Positions 23,891-34,800 of a stretch of DNA of 64,000 nt are shown here, one piece after another. This DNA comes from Urechis unicinctus (lineage: Eukaryota > Annelida > Polychaeta > Xenopneusta > Urechidae). The translations under genes were made by a program, and so were the position numbers. The number at the start of each line of letters is the position of its first letter. The stretch's first letter is position 1. The stretch is from NCBI GenBank assembly GCA_034190875.2, contig CM067355.1:33983314-34047313 (forward strand). The letters are read 5' to 3'. Below the pieces are notes generated by a model. That model did no database searches, was not told the DNA's origin, and saw only the letters and a program-made list of their open reading frames with translations.

Positions 23891-24081
23891 ACCCGGTAGC
23901 TCAATAGAACCGTGCTGGACCTTCGATCCGGCGTTGTGGGTTTTGCAGCCCAATCTGGGCAACAGGTTTGTGCCAAGTGGCCACTAGCACTTAAGGGGGG
24001 CTGTCCAAGCATCACAATCATCCTCATCTATAAACGCAATACCACCTCCTTGTTTAAAGCGATGTTAAAACCCAAAAATTT
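23891..24081 (+). repeat. tRNA-derived SINE
   Basis: The head has an A-box-like 'ggtagctcaatagaacc' (23894-23910), an anticodon-arm-like 5-bp stem CTGGA/TCCGG with a 7-base loop, and a decayed B-box ('gggttttgcagccc'). The body ends in 'aaagcgatgttaaaaccc' plus an A-rich tail, a style of end I associate with invertebrate SINEs. The B-box is too degenerate for a functional tRNA. Confidence 0.5.
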
Positions 24082-24084
24082 ACT

Positions 24085-24550
24085 GTCACCTGTCTATGAG
24101 TACAATTTATGACTGTCCACAAGTTAGAGCCCTTGATTCACAACATGGCGCGAAAGTGGTCAATAGACAATAAGAATTAAAAACAGCTATGAATGAAGAA
24201 ACCTCATTTACTTTCATTATATGACCGGAAACTGATTGCCTAATTCTCGATATAAGTCGCTATCTGCCTAATTATGTTGTCATTTTTATATCCTGACCTT
24301 AAAATTACTAATTTATTCAACGTCTTATTAATTTGCAAGCCAAGGAAGTGTATTCCATTCTGAATGTCTCAGGATGGTATGTGTTTTTCAACTAAATTAT
24401 CAATTCCACTCTATAAATGAGATATTAGGATATCCTGTAGTTTGGCTAATGTTTAAGATATTCTGTATAAACCAATGCTGGATATAACAAGTCAAACAGT
24501 GAGCATAGGTCATTGGCTTTAAAACTGAAATTAAGAGCATTATCATGTAT
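24085..24550. other. non-coding DNA
   Basis: AT-rich. I looked here for the DNA-binding-domain exon of the nuclear-receptor relic and did not find it. Confidence 0.5.
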
Positions 24551-24555
24551 TTGTT

Positions 24556-25020
24556 TCCAGCTTTGCGATTTGCGACTCCCAAAAAAAAGAGAAATCTAAG
24601 ATCATGGAACAGATGCAAAGGGTCAACGCCCAGTCCCAAATGAACATCACGGAAACCACCGCCGCCGTGAATTCACTTCCCTCAAACACGGGGTGTCCCT
24701 CAAGAGAGTTTGGAGATAACCTGATAGGGTTGATTGCCTTCCACACAAAGCGTGCCCCCAGTCAGGCCACTGGGCGATAGGATTTTCAATGATCTCTTCA
24801 CCCCAGCGATTCGTAACATGGTGAACTTTGCCAAATGTATTCCAGGATTCCAAGTGTTTTGTCAGGAGAACCAAGTGAATTTGATCATATAGGATCTATC
24901 TCATGAGAAGTTGCTCCTTTTTTTGGCTGTATGCCCGGTATTTGAATTGTGATTGATTTACCTTGTTGCATATGTGAGACAGCCCTACCATTAACAATAA
25001 AGATGTATGATTCTCCAGAT
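24556..25020 (+). pseudogene. nuclear receptor (E75/Rev-erb-like) pseudogene: hinge and start of ligand-binding domain
   Basis: After a good splice acceptor (tttgtttccag, ending at 24560) the frame reads ALRFATPKK, the extension after the DNA-binding domain. A shifted frame then reads 'REKSKIMEQMQRVNAQSQMN', the basic hinge helix of E75/Rev-erb-type receptors, and DNLIGLI. A further frame reads 'DRIFNDLFTPAIRNMVNFAK' then CIPGF and QENQVNLI, which is helix 3 to helix 5 of a ligand-binding domain (F-x-K-x-IPGF-x-x-x-x-x-x-DQ-x-x-LL signature). There is a frame change at the 8-A run (24579-24586), a second before DRIF, and a TAG shortly after VNLII. Weak similarity continues to MYDSPDR. The intact acceptor at a classic receptor intron position argues for a genomic duplicate over a processed copy. 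Confidence 0.65.
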
Positions 25021-25029
25021 CGACCAGGA

Positions 25030-25484
25030 CCCCAATGACCCCAACTTATTCTTCTTAAGAAACCATATCTGAGGACTCTCAACATTCTCCACTCTGAGAA
25101 TCTGCTAGGTGAGTGTCGTTGTCACCATGTGTTGGGTGTTGGTGACTGAATGTTTATTGTAGACGTGTAACTTGTCATTATTCAATTGGTCGATAGAAAA
25201 CAGAATCGTTTTCATTTGAGTTCTCAGGTTATGCCTATTTGACCTTTAACTTGTAAGTGATAAATTGATTCCTCTAAGAGAATCTGAAGTAGATGTTGCA
25301 GTATTCCTGGTGGTTTTGATTAGATGTGTTATGAAGGAAGGTTATGGAAGTGTTGGTGACACCTTGTGTTTGTGTGTAAGGTCGACACAATGACACGTTA
25401 CATTACATGTGAATGTAACATGATTTACGTGAAGGGCGGGTGCCCTCTCATATCTCCCGCCAATAAATAACTATTACATAACTG
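25030..25484. other. non-coding DNA
   Basis: Nothing recognised. Confidence 0.4.
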
Positions 25485-25680
25485 GGTCCCAAGGCGGAAC
25501 GCCCACGTGACCTGACGGGACCAATAACGTATGATAAGCTGCAGCATGTTCCCGCTCGCTGCAGCCCTTTTTCACACTGCCTCAATTTGGTTCACGTCAA
25601 AAGTTTCCCACCACCTCCCTCAACACCACCTTCTGTGTAAGCTCCAGTTTGGCCCCCACCTTGCTGTCAACCTCACTTGC
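25485..25680 (+). repeat. dispersed GC-rich repeat, copy 2 (relative of 17259-17452)
   Basis: It has the same ordered blocks as copy 1 (ggcggaa, CCAAT, caaaagttt, cccaccacctccc, ccaccttgctg), but no transposase frame follows it. Confidence 0.55.
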
Positions 25681-26065
25681 AAAAGATTACACCCATTGTA
25701 CTTAGTTTAAGGAATCTTTAAATATGTCATATGGTGATTTGTATGTTGTTACTGTTATGAATAAGTAGCATAAGTCATCCCCTGCCTTATAAGGGAATGA
25801 CCATGTATGGCAAGACAAATTCATAACTCTCTTTACAATGTATTGTTTGGTTCATGTCACTCTGTCAAATAAGAAAAATGTCTGTATGGTTAAATTATCA
25901 ACAATATCTTGTTGTGTATGACAAAATAAACGTCATTCCCTATCATAAAGGGAATCACCATATATGGCAGCATGTCATTACTTATGTTCCTCGAGGTTTA
26001 CAAAACGAGCTGCAATCGCCTCATTAAGAGGTTTTTGTATTGCTAAGTTATGCAGCAAGACCAGA
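25681..26065. other. non-coding DNA with a small duplicated phrase
   Basis: 'gtcattccct' or 'gtcatcccct' plus a 'taaagggaatcaccatatatggca'-like phrase occurs twice (about 25768-25820 and 25930-25975), spaced 160 bp. This is a diverged tandem pair. Confidence 0.5.
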
Positions 26066-26311
26066 TATCTCACATGATCTACACCCCATTTCAGTAGCCA
26101 ATTTTCACATGATCTATACCCCATTTCAGTAGCCAATTCTCACATGATCTACACCCCAATTCAGTAGCCAATTTTCACATGATCTTCACCCCATTTCAGT
26201 AGCCAATTTTCACATGATCCATACCCCATTTCAGTAGCCAATTTTTACATGATCTTCATCCCATTTCAGTAGCCAATTCTCATATGATCTATACCCCATT
26301 TCAGTAGCCAC
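26066..26311 (+). repeat. 35-bp tandem repeat, seven units
   Basis: Seven units of 'tcacatgatctacacccc' plus 'atttcagtagccaat' with few differences. Confidence 0.95.
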
Positions 26312-27357
26312 ACACTAAAATAATTGTTAGCAGTTAAGAAACATTAATGTGGCCATTTACAATATTCTTTCAGGAAATTGTAATATACAGTAATATGAAA
26401 CTGAATTAAAAAAAATTGCCATTATTTATCATTGTTTGTGTGGTGCTAATCTGGTTGTCATGGTGATACTGATGGCGAGGCTGTCGGAGTTTGACATGAG
26501 GTCATCCAGATAAAGGTCAATGAGTTTGAACTCAAGTCACTAGAGTTCAGATAGTGCATACAGAAAAAGCCTCACTCTACCTCACGTTCACGGATCACTG
26601 CCTCAGAGGACCTCTTTATCCATGTGCCCTCTTTAAAAGAGGCTCTTCCCCGCCTCTCTCAGCATCCTCCTCCCCTCTCACCCTCAATAAATGCCCACAA
26701 GTAACAGTAGTAACACAGGGTCGTAATCTCACAAAAGAAACATTACATCATGTGAGTCCAGGCAGTCTCACCACAGAGAAGTTACTTCAACAATAGCCTG
26801 TGGGGAACAAGGAGAGTTCCTCACCACCTCAGATTAATTTACAAAGAAGATCAGCAACACCATAATTCAATTAGTTTATTAAGAAAACTAAATTTCTTCC
26901 TCAGAAGACAAATCGTTATAATCAATAAGTGCGGCGAGCCTTGTCATCTGTAGCTCTTCATTCACACAGGAAAATAGCAACATGTGGCTGGCAAATGATT
27001 TGGATGCCTAGGTCAAGATATTAATTAAATTATATCATAAAAGAAATTAAATGACATGTGGGGAATTCTTTTCTTAAACATGATATCACTTGCCGTCTTT
27101 CTGTTGGAACCGCATCTTTTGCCCGCCATCCCTGTCACCTGCTGTCTTAAGCTACATCCAAATACTAGCCTCCATCTGGGGTTCTGTGAGGAGGTTCATT
27201 TTCCCAGCTTCTGTTAAAAACAAATTACAAGTATAGAAAGTTGCTAAAGAATACAGAATACAAAGAGCATGTACATCAACATTCACTAAATGAAGTTATC
27301 TAATTAATTAAACATGAAAAGAACCTAAAAATGTAAGATGTGGTATAAATCTACTAC
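26312..27357. other. non-coding DNA
   Basis: No clear gene. A minus-strand AATAAA lies at 26875-26880 and could serve the candidate gene to the right. A second possible minus-strand acceptor at 27211 (tttgtttttaacag) opens a 19-codon frame ending in TAG. Confidence 0.4.
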
Positions 27358-27992
27358 CTAGAATAGCAGTAGTGAGTGCCAGCTTGCCCAGAACCATCTT
27401 GGGGGCTTGTCACTGCTTTGGTACAAAGTAGTATGCACATCATTGCTGTATGCAATGGAAATTATGTTTAAATGTGAAATGCTAAGATAAAATAGTTGCA
27501 AACAGAAACTTCTTCTAGTCTTTGGGTAAACATATATTTTATACAAATTTACCTTTCAAAGGGGTCCACAGGCATATTTATGTCAGCATCTACTGTACTG
27601 TGCAGAGCAGGCATGCTCACTCTAGCAAGACAACAGCAATGCCCCAGTTAACCAATTCAGATCCTGACATTGATAATAATGCTACATAGATATAAATTGT
27701 AACTAGTATAATTATTGGCATTATTAATTTTGTTATCCATCATTTATATGCTAACAAGTTTACCTGGAAGGTGCAACAGCTGATTTTCTGCTTGTTTGGG
27801 TCTGCAAGAATAATTGCAAACAGAATAAATGCAAAGGCACATTATTTTAAATCAACAATTCAACACAACAATAGAAACAATCATAGAAATGTGTTACTAG
27901 CAAATACAATGAAACATCAGTTACCCAGAAAAAAAAAGATACATGCGGAATCTTTTTTTCTCTGTGAAGGCTGCTTGGGAAGGTTTGGTGTG
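27358..27992 (-). CDS. candidate 3' end of a small unrecognised gene, four short exons
   Basis: Four minus-strand pieces with good splice sites join in compatible phase: 27992-27925 (68 nt), 27801-27764 (38 nt), 27597-27553 (45 nt) and 27445-27358 (ending in TAG). Acceptors are ctcag, cttgcag, gcacag and catacag; donors are GTAACT, GTAAAC and GTAAAT. The joined product is about 79 residues and includes TQTSRKSAVAPSSTVDADIN, then MPVDPFES and SSDKPPRWFWASWHSLLLF at the C-terminus. I do not recognise the protein, and the 5' end is not found. The exons are short and were chosen by eye, so chance agreement is a real risk. Confidence 0.35.
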
Positions 27993-28454
27993 CTGAGCAC
28001 AACCAAGATAATTGTGGATTGCCAACAATATATATCTATAGAAGCATTTATCAGAGGCATATTAATCTATTTTGTTTAGTAACTTGATATCCCTGTTCTA
28101 ATGTTACACAAAGTAAGGTACATTGTAGGACAAAGTAAATGCATATTTAATGTTACCATGGAAGAAGGGGTAACTTATAGGGACTACTGATTGTCCACAC
28201 CTATTATGTGTGATCAACACAACTCGATCCAATCACATATCAAATATCGATCACGTGATTATCATCCAGGTTTAAAGCGGAAGCAGCAATATCAACGACA
28301 ACGAATAAACGACAAGGTGATAAATAGAACCTGACGTTGGTCTTTTGGGCTACCTGTAGCCCGGTGAAACATGGGCCAAACCAGACACATGTAATGCTTT
28401 GAGACATTTAACTCCATTGCCTACAACTTAAGACGTATATGACATATCAAGTCA
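27993..28454. other. non-coding DNA, possibly promoter-proximal
   Basis: It contains a CCAAT box (about 28229), the palindrome 'atcacgtgat' (about 28249-28260) and a short hairpin 'gggctacctgtagccc' (about 28347). These could be promoter elements of the candidate gene to the left; no transcript evidence exists. Confidence 0.35.
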
Positions 28455-29165
28455 GCACGAGCTGATTTCATAGGAATTAACTAAATGTAACGTGCTGCAG
28501 TTTATTGTTACGTCATATTTCCCCTGAATAGATCCAGTCCGAGTTAGTAAGAATGACGTATGTCAGCTTTCATTCCATATTTATCCTCACACGGAACAGG
28601 CGGGTACAATGGCGGTGGGAGAGGGGTTGGCGGTTAGGGGTGCTGCTATGAATGGGTGAGTTTTATTGAATTCACGATAAATTGCGTTATGGATTACTGC
28701 ACAATAAATACGGCGTGATGCTTTACACAAAAGGTCACTCTGGATTAGCTTCAAAAATTTTAGGCACATACTTGTATTTTTTCTGCAAATAGACAGTATG
28801 TTTGGAACTGGTCAGAGGATCCAAGTAGACTAAACTACTGAATCAGAACGTGTAAACCTTAACACAGGCTACATAATGTTTCGTGTATTATAAACTTAAT
28901 ATAGCTGCAATTTAATGCCGTGATGGATAGATTCACAATTCATAACTATTTTTATATATTACATGATGTCACATAATGAGAGCAGCAAAATGAGCATTTC
29001 ACTTGTACGCCAGTCATTTTGAATATTGCGTCAATTAATGTTGAGGTGCCAGCAAAAGTACCCACTAAATGCGATCCAAACATGCTTGGAAAAACCAACT
29101 TAGCGTCACCAGACAGACGTCTGGGGTAGTATGAATTCCTGCGAATCGGGCATGTGTCTGACCCC
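28455..29165 (+). repeat. long direct duplication, copy 1
   Basis: It matches 50405-51185 in the same orientation across its length. Landmarks in order: 'gtgctgcagttta', 'acagatccag.ctgagtta', 'aggcgggtacaatggcgg', 'gtgctgcta.gaatgg', 'tttacacaa.aggtca', 'ggtcag.ggatccaagta', 'tcacataatgagagc', 'tcaattaatgttga' and 'gcgtcaccagacagacgtct'. Identity is perhaps 70-75 percent, with indels. No protein frame is conserved, so it is a non-coding duplication or an old element. Confidence 0.9.
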
Positions 29166-29174
29166 AGTGGGCAC

Positions 29175-29285
29175 AACAACACGTGGAAAATACGTAGAGA
29201 AACTGGTGTAATACGCGTAGAAAGTACGCGTAAAAGGCAAGTTGAAACCACGTGGATATGGACACGTGGAAAAGACGTGTGCCCT
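29175..29285. promoter_or_regulatory. cluster of CACGTG and ACGCGT palindromes
   Basis: Three CACGTGG sites (near 29179, 29251 and 29270) and two ACGCGT sites (near 29213 and 29227), mixed with 'gaaa' spacers, lie just beyond the end of the duplicated segment. CACGTG is an E-box bound by bHLH proteins. Function is inferred from motif density only. Confidence 0.3.
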
Positions 29286-29634
29286 TTCACCTAAATTTAA
29301 CGATACAAAATTGCTCATTTAAATGTTGAAGTTCCTCGGTGCTGTTCATCTGCACAGATTCAGGAAGCATTTTGCCACTATCGGCCAGCTCTCTTCTCTC
29401 CTGCTTGTTCAGTATATCCCTGATTTGCAGAGACAGGAGAGGCAGCGCTCCTGAATACCTGCGCACAAACAAATTTTGCAGTGTTCAAGAACTATGCTGA
29501 TGACTACAAACTCGTAAATAATACCTTTCTCAATAGCAGCATTAAATAGAGGAAATATTTAAAGAAAATATTCACAAAAGTGCACTTATGTTAAAGGAAA
29601 ACCATCATTGCTCGACCGACGACTGCCAGAATGA
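29286..29634. other. non-coding DNA
   Basis: Nothing recognised. Confidence 0.4.
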
Positions 29635-29875
29635 GTGACAGATGAGCCATGACTGTGGGACTGAGTGACAAATGAGCGATGACAACCGTGTGGAATGGAT
29701 TGACAGATGAACGATGACTGTGAGATGGACTGACAGATGAACGATGACTGTGAGATGGACTGACAGATGAACGATGACTGTGAGATGGACTGACAGATGA
29801 ACGATGACTGTGAGATGGACTGACAGATGAACGATGACTGTGAGATGGACTGACAGATGAACGATGACTGAACGA
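29635..29875 (-). repeat. 30-bp minisatellite, eight units
   Basis: The unit is 'actgacagatgaacgatgac' plus 'tgtgagatgg'; the middle five are essentially identical. The minus strand stays open with a decapeptide repeat (HRSSVSPSHS) because 30 is a multiple of three. Confidence 0.95.
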
Positions 29876-29884
29876 TGATCTCAA

Positions 29885-31120
29885 TTAAAGGTAAGCAATG
29901 TCATTTAAGCTTTGACAAAGCGGTTATTGCTAGCAGACACTACGTGTATGGTGATGCAAATATCCTCGATTAATTTCTCCCTGCCCTTCGGTGTTGACAC
30001 AGTAAGTTTTTATTCTTTCTCTGTATGTGGCAATACACACATGTGGGTCAATGTACTTGTTGACAATTGTCTATATCCGCTCTAAAAGGGCCCATTGTGA
30101 GATACTATCCCGTAAATGATATGACCCGGAAATTAATTCCTGCTCAAAAGTCTAATGCTTGCATTATCCAGATCTTGAGGTTTTGTCAACTGATTCGATG
30201 CAATCAAAACCTGGTGTGGAATGCTATAGACAATGTTTACGAAGCATCTTATAAGTGGTTCAACTGAGACAAAGTCCCTTCCAAAGACGTTACTTGGAAT
30301 TTCAGTAAATTCCGACCTGTTACATGAAAGAAGGGAGACATAATATTTGAAATAAATTAAACAATAGCATATTTTAATTCTAAACCGATCATATGATATA
30401 CTTCAGGGATTTGAATTAGTAAACACGGAGCTAAAATGGCATTTATAAAGGGAATTTATTACCTTCACATAATTTTATAATTGGCACAAGACATGATCAT
30501 TTAAGGTAAGCATATAATTATACTTATCTACTCCAGAAGAAGCTTAGCAGTGGAGCCATATCTCCAGCTCCGATGAAACTTATTCTTCTTAAGTAGGTAA
30601 ATGATTTTTGTTCTTTACGGAAGGTCTTTACTCTACGTTGGTGACGATCTTTCAAAATGTCATGCAGTGTAATGCGCCTATTCAGCTTAGACGTCATAAA
30701 TCCGGCCAAAATAGGCTATTCATTTGAGTCAGTCCGGGCAAACATAAGCGAGGACTTGGCAACTGCCATTTGTCATCATAGGTAGTATTTATAAACCTAG
30801 TTGTATTGATACCCGGGCGTCATTGACATAGATGTGTCGATTTATTTCACTGACGAAATGCAAAACATATGTGAAGCAGCAGTGCGCATGGTATAGTAAT
30901 GCAAACTCCATGACTGACGGCTAGCATAATTGAAACAGTGACATCTTTTTAATATCTAGCATTGTTATATCACAATTTTGTAATATATATATTCGGACTT
31001 ACGGGATACGGAATCCGTACCCCAACATTCTGAAATAAACCTCCTTTTTCTCGTTACCATTCAATTGACGTCTCATCTTCATCACTGCGACCATAAAGAC
31101 TACCACGACGTTCACGGTGA
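29885..31120. other. non-coding DNA; right end may be an LTR
   Basis: The stretch ending near 31114 has AATAAA at 31034 and lies just 5' of a primer-binding-site-like sequence. It may therefore be the LTR of the gag-like fossil, but I cannot find its left edge or a second copy. Confidence 0.35.
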
Positions 31121-31124
31121 AAAT

Positions 31125-31885
31125 TGGTGGAGAAATCCGGAGTGATCACCTTTTGGCTGATCACAGGAAAGTAATCTTCAAAAACTAAGGTATGTCTGGA
31201 CGTTTAGGCTACCGACGCCACGGACAACCCTGGCCAGGTCCTATGCCTTACTACCTGACACCGGCTACCTCATCGCAGAAACCCCCAAGTGCGACACCAT
31301 GCCCTAAAACAGCCCCGACAAAGAACAAGTCGCCAAGTCAACGCCGACGGGATCAAGCCCGCCTGGAAACGTTCTTGACGAAGAAGAAAAGTGAGATCAG
31401 CCTACCATTCCATTCAGTCCCGGCATCCGACTGGATGGAATGCGTAAATACAAGCGCCCCAAGAATGCATCATAAAAGAGATACTCCAAGACAATACAAG
31501 AAGGAACGTGACCTGGTGAGTGAGATTGACGGATTGAAAGACCAATTACTAGACGCCCAAATGGAACTTGAAAACATGCGAGGTATGCTGCGAGGACAAT
31601 TGGTCAAAAACACATCTGCTTCGGAAAAGCTGGAAAGGCTACAAGACGATAATCGAACGCTACGCGAACAAATAAATATGTTGGAAAGGACTAAAACTCT
31701 TACCGATCAATTAAGAGACCTCCACAGCAGCCTAACACAGGACAGTCAAGCGCCAGTTACAAGTGTCATGAACGGTAGTCACGGATAGAAATCTAGATAT
31801 GATGCACGGTCCCAAATGTGCGCTTACTGTAATAATGTTGGTCACACTATATCTCAATGCAGGAGTCGCAAAAGAGACTATTGTT
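31125..31885 (+). mobile_element. gag-like retroelement fossil
   Basis: A primer-binding-site-like 'tggtggagaaatccgg' (31125-31140) precedes a 198-codon frame (31192-31788). That frame is basic and Pro-rich at its N-terminus and then strongly coiled-coil (about residues 100-185). A CCHC zinc knuckle (CAYCNNVGHTISQC) follows closely. This order suits a Gag polyprotein of an LTR retroelement. No protease, reverse transcriptase or integrase follows, and no matching 3' LTR was found. The element is incomplete with one or a few breaks. A LINE ORF1 is the main alternative. Confidence 0.5.
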
Positions 31886-31889
31886 ACCG

Positions 31890-34800
31890 CTAATGTTTTT
31901 TTGGTATCATTCTATGTCATTAATGTTTAAAAGTATAGGTTAATTGATTTTTGTTAGTATAATCTATTTGTTTGTGAACGATTTGTTGTAGACTTGAGGT
32001 CAAGTCTAATGTGTAGGAAGGGTATATGTGACCGTCCTTATCAATTAGATATTATGTAATAACTGCAGAAAGCGTCGTCAACCAGTGTGGAGTCATAATG
32101 CAATACCCCCCCCCCCCCCTTAAATACCTAACCGTGATATCAGAAGTAAACGGCCACTATCCAAATTAAATAGTCCCGGTGTAGCAAGTAGAGCCCTTTG
32201 AAGTAAACATTCACAACCCGTCAATTCACATAACAATTAACATCAGCCCGTTTGATCTTTAATTAAAGCTAAAGGTGATTGTACCTCCACGCTTGCTGAC
32301 GACACCACACATTTGTATAAATACCTCCGTCCCCAGAAGTTAAAAACACATTCAGCATTGGGGCAACGATACCGTCAACGTCGTACGGACCAAGTTGGAA
32401 GGCCAACTCCGTACGGCACATAGTAGTTTGGACTTCCAGCTCAGCAGTAGCCTCTGGACATCACCAGAGTTACTCTATATCACAACAGCATCGTCAGTAA
32501 ATAATTGGCACCAATTATTTCATTCAACAGTACATGATGATGTTGAAGCCTATCTTAAACCGCGCTCAGAAATCGGCGGCAAGTCCTTTTTCATGGTCGT
32601 TTATACGAAACTCGCAGCCTTCTAAACATGCAATGTCGAGCATGTTTAAAAAAAACGCGTCACTGGCACGATGCTGCTATTTCACTGCTGATTTAAGTCC
32701 CGTTAATGTTGTCATATCCTATGAATTGTCGCAGCACTAAAGCACACAACAGAAAAATTACAAACATTAATATAATGCTTTATTTCCTTGTAAAACATAA
32801 AATAACATGATTCGTCTTGATGTTTGTGTTTGTCAGGCGCAGGATTGAAAATATGACTACTAGACATTCAAAACATATATACTAGCCTAATAACCGCTCA
32901 TTAGAAGCAATGTAATATTCTTTCGCCTCATATTGTGTGTCATATTGTTTCACGTTGACCACCTATTTCAGACGTCTGTTTGCCTTTATTCCTCCAACTC
33001 CCTCAGGCCGTTTAGAATATTATAGTGGTCCTACCTTCACAAATATTCCCTTCTTTCTCAAAATTACATCATTAAGCGGGCACCATTCATTTCCTGTAAG
33101 CATGAACTGAATGTGTTTAACTCAATAGCATGAACATGAAGCGTAAAGCAAAGAAATCTGCCCATCTAGGAGATGAGCAGTCAATGGCTACTTTGAATAT
33201 ATCCGGCCATAAGAGGCATGAATGAGACAAGCCTTTTCTCGAAGTCTGCTCGTTGCTGATTGTACGACGCACATCCATTATCAATTGACTACCTCCACTG
33301 GACGGCCACATTATAAACTTCAACAAGTTTTGTGATTTACCATCAGTTCGTTGTTGTTCATTGTCTAATAGCTGTAACGCACTAATGGTTTACTAACAGT
33401 CCCTCGCACTCATTATGTTTACGCACTTCCCTTTGAAGAACACACACAATAATCGGCCGTCCTGTGCATAGGATTAACATGTGCGGCAACTGGAGAATAG
33501 TAAATGTCCTCGACATTGTTGTATTGTGCTTAAACCATGTTTGGTGCATCCTAAAAGAGCCGCACAATGATGATTGTCTAACAAATAAACATGTTCAATT
33601 CTTTGTATTGGTACTTTAATTCTTTCTGGCAGCAATACCACTACTAGAGTTCTATTTCAAAGTTCACAGGTGGCGCTTTCGTCCAGTTTCATCTCTATAG
33701 GCGTAATCCATGCGCATAGCCAAATGTTTTTGTTGTAAAGTTGACGTTAAAATGAACAAAGTTATTTTACGAATGCTTTTCCAGAGCATTTGTACTAGGA
33801 CAAATGAAACTATAAATTGGGACGGGTCAGTAATTTGCGCGAATTTAAATAACATTATGATTACAGCGAATATATTTTCAACGATCATGATTGCATATAA
33901 CATTGTCATTTTCATATAATTGGCATCAGAATAACGTCACATGTTGATATTTATAGCGGCATTATATTCACAGGGTGTGACGGTAAATGACAGCCTTACT
34001 TCTATAACATCTCTAGGCTGTCACTCAACATGTAATTGTCCTAACGTGAATGTCATTTCAATCATGTCTTGTATTATTAACCTAATACCCCAACACATAA
34101 ATTATTGGTAAATTGTACACAAAATTACTATATGCATCCTGCGCTCTTACAAACTCGTGATAAAAACAAAAAATGTCCTCTTCAGAACGCAAAACAGATC
34201 TCCATTTGTCAATAGTTTTTCAAATTGGGATCCTACAAGCAGTAGAAATCCAGTCTTAGCCACGTTTACCTGCCACTCGCTCAACAGCATAATCACCGCC
34301 AGGGATGTGTTATCTGAACCATTATCATCTGTTTTATGCTAAATGGCAGTTGCTACTCTTCAGTATCATTTGTCTGCAGTATAGATAAATGGAACTTTAG
34401 GACAGGCAGACAGATGCATGTATGCATACCTTGATACGAATTTACGATTAATTGTTTTGACCGACAACCAATACATGATAGATTTGAGCGTATTTATAAC
34501 GCCGACGCACCATCAAAATATTTGCCTACATATAGCTATTTATAAAGGTATAGTTAAAACAGCCTCACAGGTGTCATATAACACTAGTTAGTGAATTAAA
34601 TTCAATAAAGATAAACAATGTCATTTGCAGACGACACACTCCCTGAACACACTTCATTTACAAACACTTATGTGATGCATATTACATCATCCGCTTAAAG
34701 TGCATGGCTATTATAATTGGTACCTGAACAATTGCTATGTCGCTGCAGGTTTGCATTTTCGGAGTATCGTTCTTACTTAAGGTGCTCTGGATTCCGATCG

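Noticed and set aside
23795-23950. Functional tRNA gene
   Set aside because: Only one perfect B-box and no consistent cloverleaf with acceptor stem; better read as SINE heads.
25037-30595. 17-18-bp identity 'aacttattcttcttaag' near 25042 and 30577
   Set aside because: AT-rich and short, with no extension on either side; chance is likely in 64 kb.
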